Of a DNA stretch of 64,000 nucleotides, positions 43,675 through 52,295 are shown piece by piece (position 1 is the stretch's first letter; every line of letters begins with the position of its first letter). A program made the position numbers and the translations under genes. The notes beneath the pieces are model-generated. The model had not been told where the DNA came from, did not search any database, and saw nothing but the letters and a program-made list of their open reading frames with translations. This stretch comes from Oscillospiraceae bacterium (GTDB lineage Bacteria > Bacillota > Clostridia > Oscillospirales > Oscillospiraceae), in assembly GCA_910575265.1 (NCBI GenBank), contig CAJTEA010000003.1:214359-278358 (forward strand), written 5' to 3'.

Positions 43675-46600
43675 ATGGATGTAAAGGGAGCGGTAATATG
43701 CTTTCAAAAATATGTCCTGGGGCGGGAGCGGACAAGCACGTACCTGACGCCGGGCGGGCCGGTGTGCCTGGGCTATATGGGCAGGGTCGATGTCCAAAAG
43801 GTCCGCAAATTCAAAGATTTTGTGGCGATCGCGTCTGAACACGGCGCGGAGTACGCCTGTACCCGGAAGCAGCTTCTGGTTTATCAGATCGACAAAGAGT
43901 TTGACCAATCGGTGGATATCGTGGAGCTTGGCGTTGACTGCCCCAACGATGGGCGGGCGCCCTTCCGCGGCGGGCCGGACCGGGAGTTCTTCGCCCTGGA
44001 CTGCTGTTCCGTGCTGAACATCTCCAAGGAACTGCAGAGCCGTCCTCTCCGCACCGTCGCCTCCTGGCTGAACGACAGGCTGAAACACGTTCGGGACGGG
44101 GTTAGGGGACGGGGAATGGATCTGGAGTTCGCCATCGTCGGGCTTCTGGGCAGCGAGGACCTCTGCCTGATTACCCTCTCCAACCACTTCGCGGCAATTT
44201 CTGAGGTGCTGTCCGAGATACAAAAAATGACCCATACGGAGGGGGCGGAGACCGCCGCCCTGGTGGACAACACCCACTCCATGCTGATGATGGACTGTAC
44301 CGCCGACAACTGCGACTGGGGGGACGCCAACGCGCAGCTCTTTTTTTCTACCCGCTCCAAGGAGGGCATTTCCTATCTGACCAGCGTTTACAACCAGCTG
44401 AAAGCCGACAACCCGGACAGCGAGGACGATATCTCCTTTGAGGGCTGCTACGGGGAGTATGACGCGGTGATCCGCTGCCCCGCCCGCCTGCTGCGAGCGG
44501 GTTTCTACCGCGGGGAAAACGGCGCGCTGAGCTATGACAATCCGGCCTATCAAAACGCCGTTTATCAGTCGCAGACCATCGTTCATCCCTTCGGATGCGG
44601 CCACCTGCCGGGCGCGGAAACGGAGACAGCGGGCAGGGAAGTTCCGCCGCCGGATACCGCCCTGGACGACGCCATGAAGCGGGATATGAAAGAGATCACC
44701 CGGAATATCCTGGGCACAGAGGTGGACGAATATCAGGAGCTGACTTACATCCGTCTGGCGCTTTACAGGCTGCTAAAGGATTACCGCCGCATGATGGCCT
44801 TCCCCTTTAACGCCTGCCTCCACAGCGACCTGACCCTCCAGTTCCACACGGCGGTCAACGCCATCGTCAAGGCGTCTCGTTCCCACAGTGGGAGCCGTCC
44901 CATCGGACCCGAGTCCATGCTCATAAACAATTTCAACATTCAATTTGATGAAATTATCGATACCCTGAACAGCGCGATGATGACCATCGGACAAGTGGAC
45001 CGCTTCTACTTTAACGAGCAGCCCTCTTACCTTCAAAATACCGGCTCCTATCACAAAGTTCTTTTGGCCTACTACGGCTTTATTAAAGATGTGCTCCGTT
45101 TGCTCTATTCTGTCGAACGGGATGCGGGGAACCGCCAGCCTGTGGTGGTGCCCCTGCTCTGCTTTGGCCTGACGCCTATTGTCTATTCTCAAAGCTTCCC
45201 GTCCTATGTCCGCGGAGATGACGGCGCGGAGGCGCCCGCGAAGCTCCTGTGCATTAAGCTGCCCTATCAGGCGTTGGCCAATCCGCCCAAATACCTGGGA
45301 ATCCTCGTCCACGAGGTTTTCCATTATCTGGATTTCCCCCAGACAGGCTCCTGGAACAAGCTGCTTGTGACCTGTCTGGTCCGCGTCTCGCTCTGCGAGT
45401 TCACCAGTGTGCTGGCGGCCGGGCTTCTTGATGCCAGCAAGGAGAAAAATTACAGTTCCGTTTTTTACCATAATTACAGCATGCTTGTGAATGCCGCGGC
45501 TGAGCGGATCACGGAAGATCTCTTTGCCCTGGACGCGCGTCTGCACGGCACGGACCCGGACAATCTGAAAAACAAATTGTTCCAGTTCCTCAGCTTCCAA
45601 AGGTCTCCCAAAACGAAGTCCTATCAATTCTATTATCAAATTTGGTCCAACTTACGGCTGCAGTTTGCTTCTGGAGACGAGGATGAGGACATTAAAAAAC
45701 TGTTCGCCCTGGACAAAACCGATGGTCTGGAAGAAGAATTTGCCAGCCGGGTAAGGGCTGTCACGGATTTCCGTCCCTTCCAATACCTTCTGTCCAGCTG
45801 TTACAACGCGCTGGCTGAGGTGACATCTGATCTGTTCGACGTGGGTACGGTGCTTTATGGAAGAAACAAAGAGGTTTGGGCGAAGCAGTTCTTCTGGCAG
45901 ATTTACAGTACCCGCAGCGACCTTTTATTGGGCTGTGGGACGGTAAGCCCATCGGTGGAACAGCCGGAACATGGATTGCTTCCGTTCAATGGAATTCGAT
46001 TCGGAATTTTTATGGATTATTGCCTGGGACTGAAAGGGAGTGGGGTAGAGCGCATAAACCGCTTTGCCGATGTCCTGAGGGAGTGGTGCGCCGACGCCAG
46101 CGAAAAGGATCGGTTTGATAAAGTTCAATCTACGTTCCGGGGGGACTATAAGGTTTACACTGCCTACAGCACCCTTTACACGGACTATGAGCAGAAATTT
46201 TTGGATACGGTCTGCGCCGCGATGGATAGCCTGGAACACAGCGGGGAGTGCGCCGGTATTATCAAAAAGGCATCCGCGTTTTACTGGCGTTACAGTGAGA
46301 TCATGGACGACTTGCGCCGTGGGAAGGGGGAGGCCCAGGAACTGGAAGAACGCAGGTTTGACCTTTGCGTCGAGGTGATCGAGGCGTATCAACACCAAGA
46401 CAGTATCCAGGCTTTGACGGAGTTTCCCCCGGCGGCCCCTTCCCCGGCCTCTCCTCGGGCCAGGGTGCCGGATTCTGCCGTCCTGTCCAGACCCAAACAT
46501 CCACTACGGGGGTTCGCGGAGTATCCGGCGGAGCTGTCCTGGGCGGTGTCCTCCGCCTGCCAAAAGATGTCGGTTGGCGGAAGGGTGCCCTTGCTTTGGT

Positions 46601-47472
46601 ATCGGGGACAAAGCAACAAGCATAAGACAACCCTCCCGGGTACGCTGCGCAAAGAGCGTCAGGGAGCGGATGGTTCCTTCCTCACCCGGTTCCGCCAGGA
46701 GCTGCACCTGGCCCGTACGCAGATCCTTCCCCAGGGCACCGACTTCACCCAGGCGGAGTGGCTGGCGTATCTTCAGCATAACGAGTTCCCGACCAATATC
46801 CTGGACTTCAGTGAGTCCTTTTATCCAGCGTTGTATTTCGCGATCCAGCTGTGGATTGACAAGCCGGAGGAGCTCCCAAAATACGATTCCCATATCGCGC
46901 TGCTGAATCCAATCCTGTTCAATCTCGCCATGCGCGCCTTAGATGAGTCTGAGAAGGCGGCGTCCGGCGATCGCCCGGCAATGAATATGCTGAAGGAGTA
47001 TCTGGAATGTGGTACGGTAACAGGCGGCGTTTACTTACAGCTTCCCCTGTTTTCCAGGGATGAAGAGGGAACCGAAGAAGACTATCAGTTCTATTATTCC
47101 TGGAACAAGGCCGCCGACGACAATGGCTCTCCTCAGCGTCCCAGAGCCGCGCTCATCCCTAAAAATTCCGAACGTATGCGCCGTCAATCCGGACAGTTTG
47201 TGTTTTATGATCTGCGTACCAAGCAGGCGGGACAGGCGGAACAGGTATCTCTCGAGAACCTGTGTGAGGAATACCGGGAATTGGTGGAGGAGGAAGGCCT
47301 TCCACATATACCATTCCTCTTTGAGATCAATATCAACCGCTTCGCGCATAAGTCCTTTATCGACTACGCAAAGGCCATCGGTCTGCGGAAATATCATGTA
47401 TATCCTGAACTGGACAAGCTGGCTAAAGATGTGAAACAGCTTGTGGGAGAACAAGGCACTAATTTGCCCTGA
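43675..47472 (+). CDS. Giant protein with HExxH metalloprotease-like motif and C-terminal FRG domain
   Basis: 1265 residues. The first ~350 show a mixed alpha/beta region without known motifs. The middle (about 360-915) is helical and contains HEVFH (546-550), a zinc-protease HExxH signature, with candidate third ligands Glu575 and, in the AEVTSD stretch, Glu715. A Pro/Ala/Ser linker (~916-935) leads to an FRG domain: LLWYRGQSN (973-981) and LQHNEFPTNILDF (1033-1045) match its 'FRGQ' and 'QH-G-PT-LLD' blocks. FRG domains are of unknown chemistry and are frequent in defence islands. The start is uncertain: ATG 43675 with GAGAG/AAAAGG upstream is chosen; a TTG at 43636 has no site. GC is lower than in neighbours. 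Not recognised as a named family; a defence or toxin role is inference. Confidence 0.8.
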   Translation: MDVKGAVICFQKYVLGRERTSTYLTPGGPVCLGYMGRVDVQKVRKFKDFVAIASEHGAEYACTRKQLLVYQIDKEFDQSVDIVELGVDCPNDGRAPFRGGPDREFFALDCCSVLNISKELQSRPLRTVASWLNDRLKHVRDGVRGRGMDLEFAIVGLLGSEDLCLITLSNHFAAISEVLSEIQKMTHTEGAETAALVDNTHSMLMMDCTADNCDWGDANAQLFFSTRSKEGISYLTSVYNQLKADNPDSEDDISFEGCYGEYDAVIRCPARLLRAGFYRGENGALSYDNPAYQNAVYQSQTIVHPFGCGHLPGAETETAGREVPPPDTALDDAMKRDMKEITRNILGTEVDEYQELTYIRLALYRLLKDYRRMMAFPFNACLHSDLTLQFHTAVNAIVKASRSHSGSRPIGPESMLINNFNIQFDEIIDTLNSAMMTIGQVDRFYFNEQPSYLQNTGSYHKVLLAYYGFIKDVLRLLYSVERDAGNRQPVVVPLLCFGLTPIVYSQSFPSYVRGDDGAEAPAKLLCIKLPYQALANPPKYLGILVHEVFHYLDFPQTGSWNKLLVTCLVRVSLCEFTSVLAAGLLDASKEKNYSSVFYHNYSMLVNAAAERITEDLFALDARLHGTDPDNLKNKLFQFLSFQRSPKTKSYQFYYQIWSNLRLQFASGDEDEDIKKLFALDKTDGLEEEFASRVRAVTDFRPFQYLLSSCYNALAEVTSDLFDVGTVLYGRNKEVWAKQFFWQIYSTRSDLLLGCGTVSPSVEQPEHGLLPFNGIRFGIFMDYCLGLKGSGVERINRFADVLREWCADASEKDRFDKVQSTFRGDYKVYTAYSTLYTDYEQKFLDTVCAAMDSLEHSGECAGIIKKASAFYWRYSEIMDDLRRGKGEAQELEERRFDLCVEVIEAYQHQDSIQALTEFPPAAPSPASPRARVPDSAVLSRPKHPLRGFAEYPAELSWAVSSACQKMSVGGRVPLLWYRGQSNKHKTTLPGTLRKERQGADGSFLTRFRQELHLARTQILPQGTDFTQAEWLAYLQHNEFPTNILDFSESFYPALYFAIQLWIDKPEELPKYDSHIALLNPILFNLAMRALDESEKAASGDRPAMNMLKEYLECGTVTGGVYLQLPLFSRDEEGTEEDYQFYYSWNKAADDNGSPQRPRAALIPKNSERMRRQSGQFVFYDLRTKQAGQAEQVSLENLCEEYRELVEEEGLPHIPFLFEININRFAHKSFIDYAKAIGLRKYHVYPELDKLAKDVKQLVGEQGTNLP

Positions 47473-47478
47473 AACATA

Positions 47479-47514
47479 TCGGGAGTCGCTGGGAAAGCGG
47501 CTCCCGATTATTCT
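47479..47514 (+). terminator. Terminator after the FRG gene
   Basis: Stem TCGGGAGTCGCT / AGCGGCTCCCGA (47479-47507, one G-T pair), loop GGGAA, followed by TTATTCT. A second perfect hairpin CCACCAGC/GCTGGTGG lies at 47530-47548. Between 47550 and 47770 only a TATAAT at 47612 is noted and no gene. Confidence 0.8.
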
Positions 47515-47771
47515 GTTGGACAGAAGAAACCACCAGCTTTGCTGGTGGGCTTTCCCCGTTCGCTTTAGCCAAAAGCTACCGGGCTCTCTGTTCACACAAA
47601 TAAGGTTATGCTATAATTTAAAGAATAAAATTGTAAAACGAACAACATGAACAAATCACAAAGCGCTTTCTGAAACAGCGGAAACCAGCTAAAATCAGCA
47701 ACCTGGATATATTGAACGCGGCGCGTACGCATTTGACGGGCCAAAAACCGGAAAACTTGTCTCATTGCGCA

Positions 47772-47800
47772 TTGACTTCTCCCCCGCAATTCAGTATGAT
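47772..47800 (+). promoter_or_regulatory. Promoter of threonine ammonia-lyase gene
   Basis: TTGACT (47772-47777), 17 bases, TATGAT (47795-47800), 40 bases before the start codon; both hexamers are near consensus. Confidence 0.75.
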
Positions 47801-47839
47801 AAAGGGTACATTGACTTTTTACGCAAAGGAGATACAAAC

Positions 47840-49060
47840 ATGCTCACCCTGGAATCCTTCAAAGCGGCCCGGAGCGTCCTTCAGGGCGTTCTGCGGCCCA
47901 CCCACCTGATTCACTCCCCCTACCTGTCCAAAAACTGCGGCAACAATGTCTACTTAAAGCCGGAGAACATGCAGGCCACCGGGGCCTACAAGCTCCGGGG
48001 CGCATATTATAAGATCAGCACCCTGACCCAGGAGGAGAAGGACCGGGGACTGGTCACCGCCTCCGCCGGCAACCACGCCCAGGGGGTGGCCTACGCCGCC
48101 CAGGCCGCCGGGGTGGCGGCCACCATCGTCATGCCCACCACCACCCCCCTGGTGAAGGTGAACAACACCAAAGACTACGGCGCCAGGGTGGTGCTCCACG
48201 GCGAGGTCTTTGACGACGCCGCGGAGCTGGCCGCGAAGATGGCCGAGGAGGAGGGACTGACCTACGTCCATCCCTTCAACGATTTGACCCTGGCTACCGG
48301 CCAGGGCACCATCGCCTATGAGATTTTCCAGGACCTGCCCGACGTGGACGTTATCCTGGTGCCCATCGGGGGCGGCGGGCTGGCCGCGGGCGTGTCCACA
48401 CTGGCCAAGCTGCTCAACCCCAATGTGGAGGTCATCGGCGTGGAGCCCGCCGGGGCCGCCTCCATGACCGCCAGCCTGGAGGCCGGGCATGTGGTCACCC
48501 TTCCCGCCGCCTCCACCATCGCCGATGGCGTGGCGGTAAAGACCCCTGGGGACAAGGTATTCCCCTATGTACAGAAAAACGTGGACCGGACGCTGGTTCT
48601 TGACGACAGCGAGCTGGTGGAGGCGTTCCTGGATGTGATGGAGCGGCACAAGATGGTGGTGGAGAACGCCGGCCTGCTCCCGGTGGCCGCCCTGCGCCAC
48701 CTGGACTGCCGGGGCAAAAATGTGGTCTCCATCCTGTCCGGCGGCAACATGGACGTGATCACCATGTCCTCCTTGGTCCAGCACGGCCTGATCCGCCGGG
48801 GGCGGATCTTCACCTTCGCTGTCCAGCTCCCCGACCGGCCCGGCTCTCTGCTGGCCGTGGCCCAGATTCTGGCCGCGAACAACGGCAACGTCATCAAGCT
48901 GGAGCACAACCAGTTTGTCAACATCAACCGCCAGTCCGGCGTGGAGCTGCGGGTCACTTTGGAGGCCTTCGGCCACGACCACAAGGAGCAGATTCTCAAC
49001 GCCCTCCGGGCCCAGGGCTTCCACGCGGTGGAGACGGACACCGCGGACTTCTACAACTGA
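47840..49060 (+). CDS. ilvA: Threonine ammonia-lyase
   Basis: 406 residues. PLP-dependent deaminase turning threonine into 2-oxobutyrate. The PLP lysine is in GAYKLRGA (Lys51), the SAGNHAQGVA loop binds substrate and GGGGLAAG binds phosphate. One C-terminal ACT domain (~330-406, starting FAVQLPDRPGSL) suggests allosteric control. The length fits the ~400-residue, single-ACT-domain class common in Firmicutes, which may be catabolic (tdcB) or feed isoleucine synthesis. ATG 47840 has AAAGGAG upstream; the longer frame covers the promoter and was rejected. Confidence 0.94.
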   Translation: MLTLESFKAARSVLQGVLRPTHLIHSPYLSKNCGNNVYLKPENMQATGAYKLRGAYYKISTLTQEEKDRGLVTASAGNHAQGVAYAAQAAGVAATIVMPTTTPLVKVNNTKDYGARVVLHGEVFDDAAELAAKMAEEEGLTYVHPFNDLTLATGQGTIAYEIFQDLPDVDVILVPIGGGGLAAGVSTLAKLLNPNVEVIGVEPAGAASMTASLEAGHVVTLPAASTIADGVAVKTPGDKVFPYVQKNVDRTLVLDDSELVEAFLDVMERHKMVVENAGLLPVAALRHLDCRGKNVVSILSGGNMDVITMSSLVQHGLIRRGRIFTFAVQLPDRPGSLLAVAQILAANNGNVIKLEHNQFVNINRQSGVELRVTLEAFGHDHKEQILNALRAQGFHAVETDTADFYN

Positions 49061-49129
49061 TTGTCCCGCACCGCCCGATGGGGACGCATGGCCCCCGTCG
49101 AGCGGCTATCTGAAAAGCGGCGGGCCGGC

Positions 49130-49241
49130 CAGGCGGCTGGGGACGGGTTTGGGCCGTGGGCCGGCCTGGAGCATTTCCGCCCCCGCCCGGGGCCTCTCTC
49201 CGCTGAGCTATCCTATGCGCCGGGCCTGTCCCCAGCGCCTG
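49130..49241 (+). ncRNA. Long-range hairpin in the rpe leader
   Basis: CAGGCGGCTGGGGACGGG (49130-49147) pairs with CCTGTCCCCAGCGCCTG (49225-49241), 16-17 bp with one bulge, enclosing 77 bases that hold the repeats GGGCCGGCCAGG / GGGCCGGCCTGG region. It fills most of the 203-base gap before rpe and ends just before its AAGGAGG site. Could be a regulatory leader or the ilvA terminator region. No known riboswitch fits. Confidence 0.4.
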
Positions 49242-49263
49242 TCCACAAAAGGAGGAGTTCGTC

Positions 49264-49908
49264 ATGGTAAAGATTGCGCCCTCGATCCTGTCCGCTGACT
49301 TCGCCAACCTGGAACGGGACATCAAAAAGTCCTCCACCGCCGATTACATCCACATCGACGTGATGGACGGCGTCTTTGTCCCCAACATTACCATCGGTGT
49401 GCCGGTGATCAAATCCATCCGGAAGTGCACCGGTATGTTTCTGGACGTCCACCTGATGATCAATAAGCCGGCGCGCTATGTGGAGGCCTTCGCCAAGGCG
49501 GGGGCGGACCTGCTCACCATCCACCTGGAGGCCGACCACCCCACCCGCATCGCCGAGGCTCTGCGGGTTATGGACGAGTACGGCATGAAAAAGGCGGTAG
49601 CCCTGCGGCCCATCACCAAGGCAAAGGCCATTCTGCCCTATATCAAGGATTTGGATATGGTGCTGGTGATGACGGTGGAGCCCGGCTTTGGCGGGCAGTC
49701 CTTTCTGGAGTCCCAGCTGGAGACCATCCGGCGGGTGCGAAACATCATTAACGACTATAACCCCGCCTGCGAGCTGGAGGTGGACGGAGGCATCACCGTT
49801 CAGACCGCCCCTCTAGCCGTGGAAGCCGGAGCCAACGTGCTGGTGGCCGGCTCCGCCATCTATGGGGCGGACGATATTCCCGCCGCCATCGCGGCGCTGA
49901 GAGGATAA
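49264..49908 (+). CDS. rpe: Ribulose-phosphate 3-epimerase
   Basis: 214 residues, TIM-barrel enzyme of the pentose phosphate pathway interconverting ribulose 5-phosphate and xylulose 5-phosphate. Metal and catalytic motifs are intact: the start KIAPSILSADFANL, HIDVMDGVFVPN, the HLMI motif, MTVEPGFGGQ and EVDGGI. AAAGGAGG precedes the ATG. It lies directly before recR, whose ATG follows the rpe stop with no gap, so the two are coupled. Confidence 0.96.
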   Translation: MVKIAPSILSADFANLERDIKKSSTADYIHIDVMDGVFVPNITIGVPVIKSIRKCTGMFLDVHLMINKPARYVEAFAKAGADLLTIHLEADHPTRIAEALRVMDEYGMKKAVALRPITKAKAILPYIKDLDMVLVMTVEPGFGGQSFLESQLETIRRVRNIINDYNPACELEVDGGITVQTAPLAVEAGANVLVAGSAIYGADDIPAAIAALRG

Positions 49909-50517
49909 ATGAATATGCAGTACTTTCCCCCCGCTCTGGAAAATTTAGTGGAGCATTTCGCCAAGCTGCCCGGGGTGGGTGTCAAGTCCGCCCAGCGGCT
50001 GGCCTTTCATGTGCTGTCCCTGTCCGAGGAGGAGGCCGGGGCCTTCGCCAGAGCGATTACCGACGCCAAGGCCCATATCCACACCTGTCCCGTCTGCCAG
50101 AACCTGACCGAGGGGGACGGCCCCTGTCCCATCTGCGCCAGCGCCAAACGGGACCCCTCCACCATCTGCGTGGTGGCCGACCCCAAGGACGTGGTCGCCA
50201 TGGAGCGCAGCCGGGAGTACAACGGGCTGTACCATGTCCTCCACGGGGTGCTTTCCCCCATGAACCATGTGGGGCCGGACGATCTGTATATCCGCCCCCT
50301 GGTGGAACGGGTGGCCGCGGGCGGAACCGAGGAGGTCATCATGGCCACCAACCCGGACACCGAGGGTGAGGCCACCGCCATGTATCTGTCCCGGCTGTTA
50401 AAGCCCTTTCAGGTGAAGGTCACCCGCCTGGCCTATGGCATTCCGGTGGGCAGCCATCTGGAGTACGCCGACGACGCCACCCTGGTCCGCGCCCTGGAGG
50501 GGCGAAGGGAGATATGA
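49909..50517 (+). CDS. recR: Recombination protein RecR
   Basis: 202 residues. Helix-hairpin-helix (LPGVGVKSAQRLAFHVL), a four-cysteine zinc finger (CPVCQNLTEGDGPCPIC), Toprim domain (ICVVADPKDVVAMERS) and the C-terminal Walker B-like tail. Acts with RecO and RecF to load RecA at gaps. A second ATG two codons in (49915) is an equal start candidate. Ends just before a strong bidirectional terminator. It is often paired with dnaX in other Firmicutes but not here. Confidence 0.95.
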   Translation: MNMQYFPPALENLVEHFAKLPGVGVKSAQRLAFHVLSLSEEEAGAFARAITDAKAHIHTCPVCQNLTEGDGPCPICASAKRDPSTICVVADPKDVVAMERSREYNGLYHVLHGVLSPMNHVGPDDLYIRPLVERVAAGGTEEVIMATNPDTEGEATAMYLSRLLKPFQVKVTRLAYGIPVGSHLEYADDATLVRALEGRREI

Positions 50518-50518
50518 C

Positions 50519-50556
50519 AAACGTCCGGCAGACACGCGGTCTGCCGGACGTTTCGT
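50519..50556. terminator. Bidirectional terminator between recR and the acidic-protein gene
   Basis: Perfect stem of about 14 bp (AACGTCCGGCAGAC / GTCTGCCGGACGTT) with a short loop, followed by TCGTT on the plus strand. It lies between convergent genes. Confidence 0.85.
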
Positions 50557-51104
50557 TATTCAACAGCCTCGCCGCCGGAGGACGCGGCCGTTTCTCCGCC
50601 GGAGGAGGACTCCGCCGCTCCCGTTTCAGAGCGCTCGCCGCCCTCCTTGTCCTCGTCGTCCAGGACGCTCTCGCACTCCTTTTTGTCCTCCTTGGCCATG
50701 ACCTTCATCGCCATGGCCAGCTTGTAGCCGTTTGGGTCGTTCTCCATCAGGTACCGCTCGTCCTCCGGGGGGACCTTTTTGCCCTTCATGAGGTTCATGG
50801 CAATCTTCAGGCACTTCATCTGGACGTCCAGCTGCTCGGACATGGCGTCCAGCTTGTCCTCTTCCGTTTCCATATACCCCAAAAGGCCGCCGCTGTCCTC
50901 GTCCTCCGGCCTGCCCGCGTTGAGCAAGGCGTTTTTCAATCTGGCGCTCTGCTCCTCCAGCTGCTCCACCCACTGGCGGGTCAGCTCCAGCCGGTCAGTG
51001 GGCTCCTTCACCGGTTCGGCTGTCCCGCCCTCCGCCTTTTGGGCCGGGCGGACCTCAGAGGCTAGGCTGGCGCTTTCCCCATACAACACACGCCGTATTT
51101 CCAT
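50556..51104 (-). CDS. Acidic helical protein of unknown function
   Basis: 182 residues. The N-terminus has IRRVLYGESASL; residues ~30-110 are strongly helical and acidic, with coiled-coil-like heptads (ELTRQWVEQLEEQSARLKNALL, MSEQLDVQMKCLKIAMNLM). The tail (~145-182) is a Glu/Ser/Gly-rich disordered stretch. No membrane segment or enzyme motif. It follows a related-looking acidic protein gene by 21 bases, so the two likely work together. I do not recognise the family. Confidence 0.65.
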   Translation of the reverse strand: MEIRRVLYGESASLASEVRPAQKAEGGTAEPVKEPTDRLELTRQWVEQLEEQSARLKNALLNAGRPEDEDSGGLLGYMETEEDKLDAMSEQLDVQMKCLKIAMNLMKGKKVPPEDERYLMENDPNGYKLAMAMKVMAKEDKKECESVLDDEDKEGGERSETGAAESSSGGETAASSGGEAVE

Positions 51105-51125
51105 CGTCCATACCTCCCAATCCTG

Positions 51126-51440
51126 TTACTCGATCTCCTCGTCCTCCAGCTCCTCTACCATCATCAAAGCGGCAATATCCTGGCATTTCTGCTGGAGCTT
51201 CAATTGCTGGGATCTGGCCTCCCGCTCCTCCTCGCTGCTGTCGTCCAAGCTGTCCGGAGCGATACTGGGCATCCGAGCTCTGGCGGCCTTTTCATACAGG
51301 GCCATGGCTGTCTCAACCTTCTCCTCCTCTTCCCGCTCCTCAAATATGTGCGTCACCTCAAAGCGGTCGATGGAGATGTGGTCCCCCTTTTTGGGCGCCG
51401 GAACGGCATCTGGAACCTTTCCTTCCACTGTATCGAGAAT
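51126..51440 (-). CDS. Acidic helical protein of unknown function, possible ATT start
   Basis: 104 residues if translation starts at ATT 51440, 100 if at GTG 51428. The only good ribosome site (AGGAGG) lies eight bases before the ATT and 20 bases before the GTG; the frame is closed by a TAG further upstream and has no ATG or TTG. The protein has a KKGDHISIDRFEVTHI strand followed by a highly charged helix (FEEREEEEKVETAMALYEKAA), and an acidic tail VEELEDEEIE. Similar in style to the gene 21 bases downstream. Not recognised. Confidence 0.55.
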   Translation of the reverse strand: MLDTVEGKVPDAVPAPKKGDHISIDRFEVTHIFEEREEEEKVETAMALYEKAARARMPSIAPDSLDDSSEEEREARSQQLKLQQKCQDIAALMMVEELEDEEIE

Positions 51441-51504
51441 TTTGGACCCCTCCTTCTGCTGTATCTACAGAGAATATCGACCGTATGGCAAAAAACTTTA
51501 CCCT

Positions 51505-52197
51505 TCACAGGCGGATCGGGATTTTTCTGTGGATCGCAAGCCGCCCCGGCTCCACGCGGCACTCCAGGGCCAGCGCCTCCACCCCCGCCCGGGCGGCCCG
51601 GCGCAGGGCGGCGCCGAACTCCGGATGGGTGACGTCGTTGGGCTCCACATGGTCCATCCCCTCCATTTGGACAACAAAGCACACCCCCGCCTCATAGCCC
51701 GCCTCATGGGCCTGAATCAGCTCCTCCAGGTGCTTCACGCCCCGGAGGGTGGGGGCGTCGGGAAAGCGGGCCGTCCCGCCCTCCTCCAGAGTGACCCCCT
51801 TCACCTCCCAGAAGCCCCGGCGGGGACCGTGCTCCCAGAAGAAATCGAACCGGGAGCCGCCATAGACCGTCTCAGGCCGCAGAAGCGCGGGGACAAAGCC
51901 CAGCCCGCCCGACGCCGCCCACTCCCCAAAGACCCGGTTGGGGGCCTGGGAATCCATGTTGATCAGCAGCGGACCCTCCGGCCTCGCCTTCTCGACGGCG
52001 ATCAGGTCGTATTTCGTCTTTCTGGCGGGGTTGGCGCTCTCCTCCAGCCATACCCTCGCGCCGGGGAGCAGCAGCTCCCGGCACCGGCCGGTGTTCTTCA
52101 CATGGCAGACCTCCAGCCGGCCCTCCGCCTCCACATGGGCGATAAACCGGTTGGGCCGGGCATGGAACACGCCCGGCAAAATTTTTCCATAGACCAT
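51505..52197 (-). CDS. sfsA: SfsA family DNA/sugar fermentation stimulation protein
   Basis: 230 residues. The family blocks are present: N-terminal OB-like part (FIAHVEAEGRLEVCHVKNTGRC), SRFDFF and the FWEVKGVTLEE motif with the Asp/Glu-x-Lys pattern of a nuclease-like core, then FPDAPTLRGVKHLEEL. SfsA binds DNA and has been reported as a nuclease; its sugar-fermentation name is historical. Full length. It is separated from the acidic genes by 64 bases and read the same way. Confidence 0.93.
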   Translation of the reverse strand: MVYGKILPGVFHARPNRFIAHVEAEGRLEVCHVKNTGRCRELLLPGARVWLEESANPARKTKYDLIAVEKARPEGPLLINMDSQAPNRVFGEWAASGGLGFVPALLRPETVYGGSRFDFFWEHGPRRGFWEVKGVTLEEGGTARFPDAPTLRGVKHLEELIQAHEAGYEAGVCFVVQMEGMDHVEPNDVTHPEFGAALRRAARAGVEALALECRVEPGRLAIHRKIPIRL

Positions 52198-52295
52198 CTT
52201 GCTATTTCCTCAGCTTCTCTGTATGATGTAGGGGCGGCCCCAGGCAGCCGCCGAGGATATCAGTATAACCCATCTGTGAAAGCGAGACAAGTCCT

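Noticed and set aside
43435..44604. 389-codon reverse frame opposite the FRG gene
   Set aside because: No ribosome site or domain; the plus-strand frame contains the FRG and HExxH motifs and runs for 1265 codons.
47591..47617. Promoter TTCACA-15-TATAAT
   Set aside because: Spacer is short and no gene begins near; the TTGACT-17-TATGAT pair closer to ilvA is far better.
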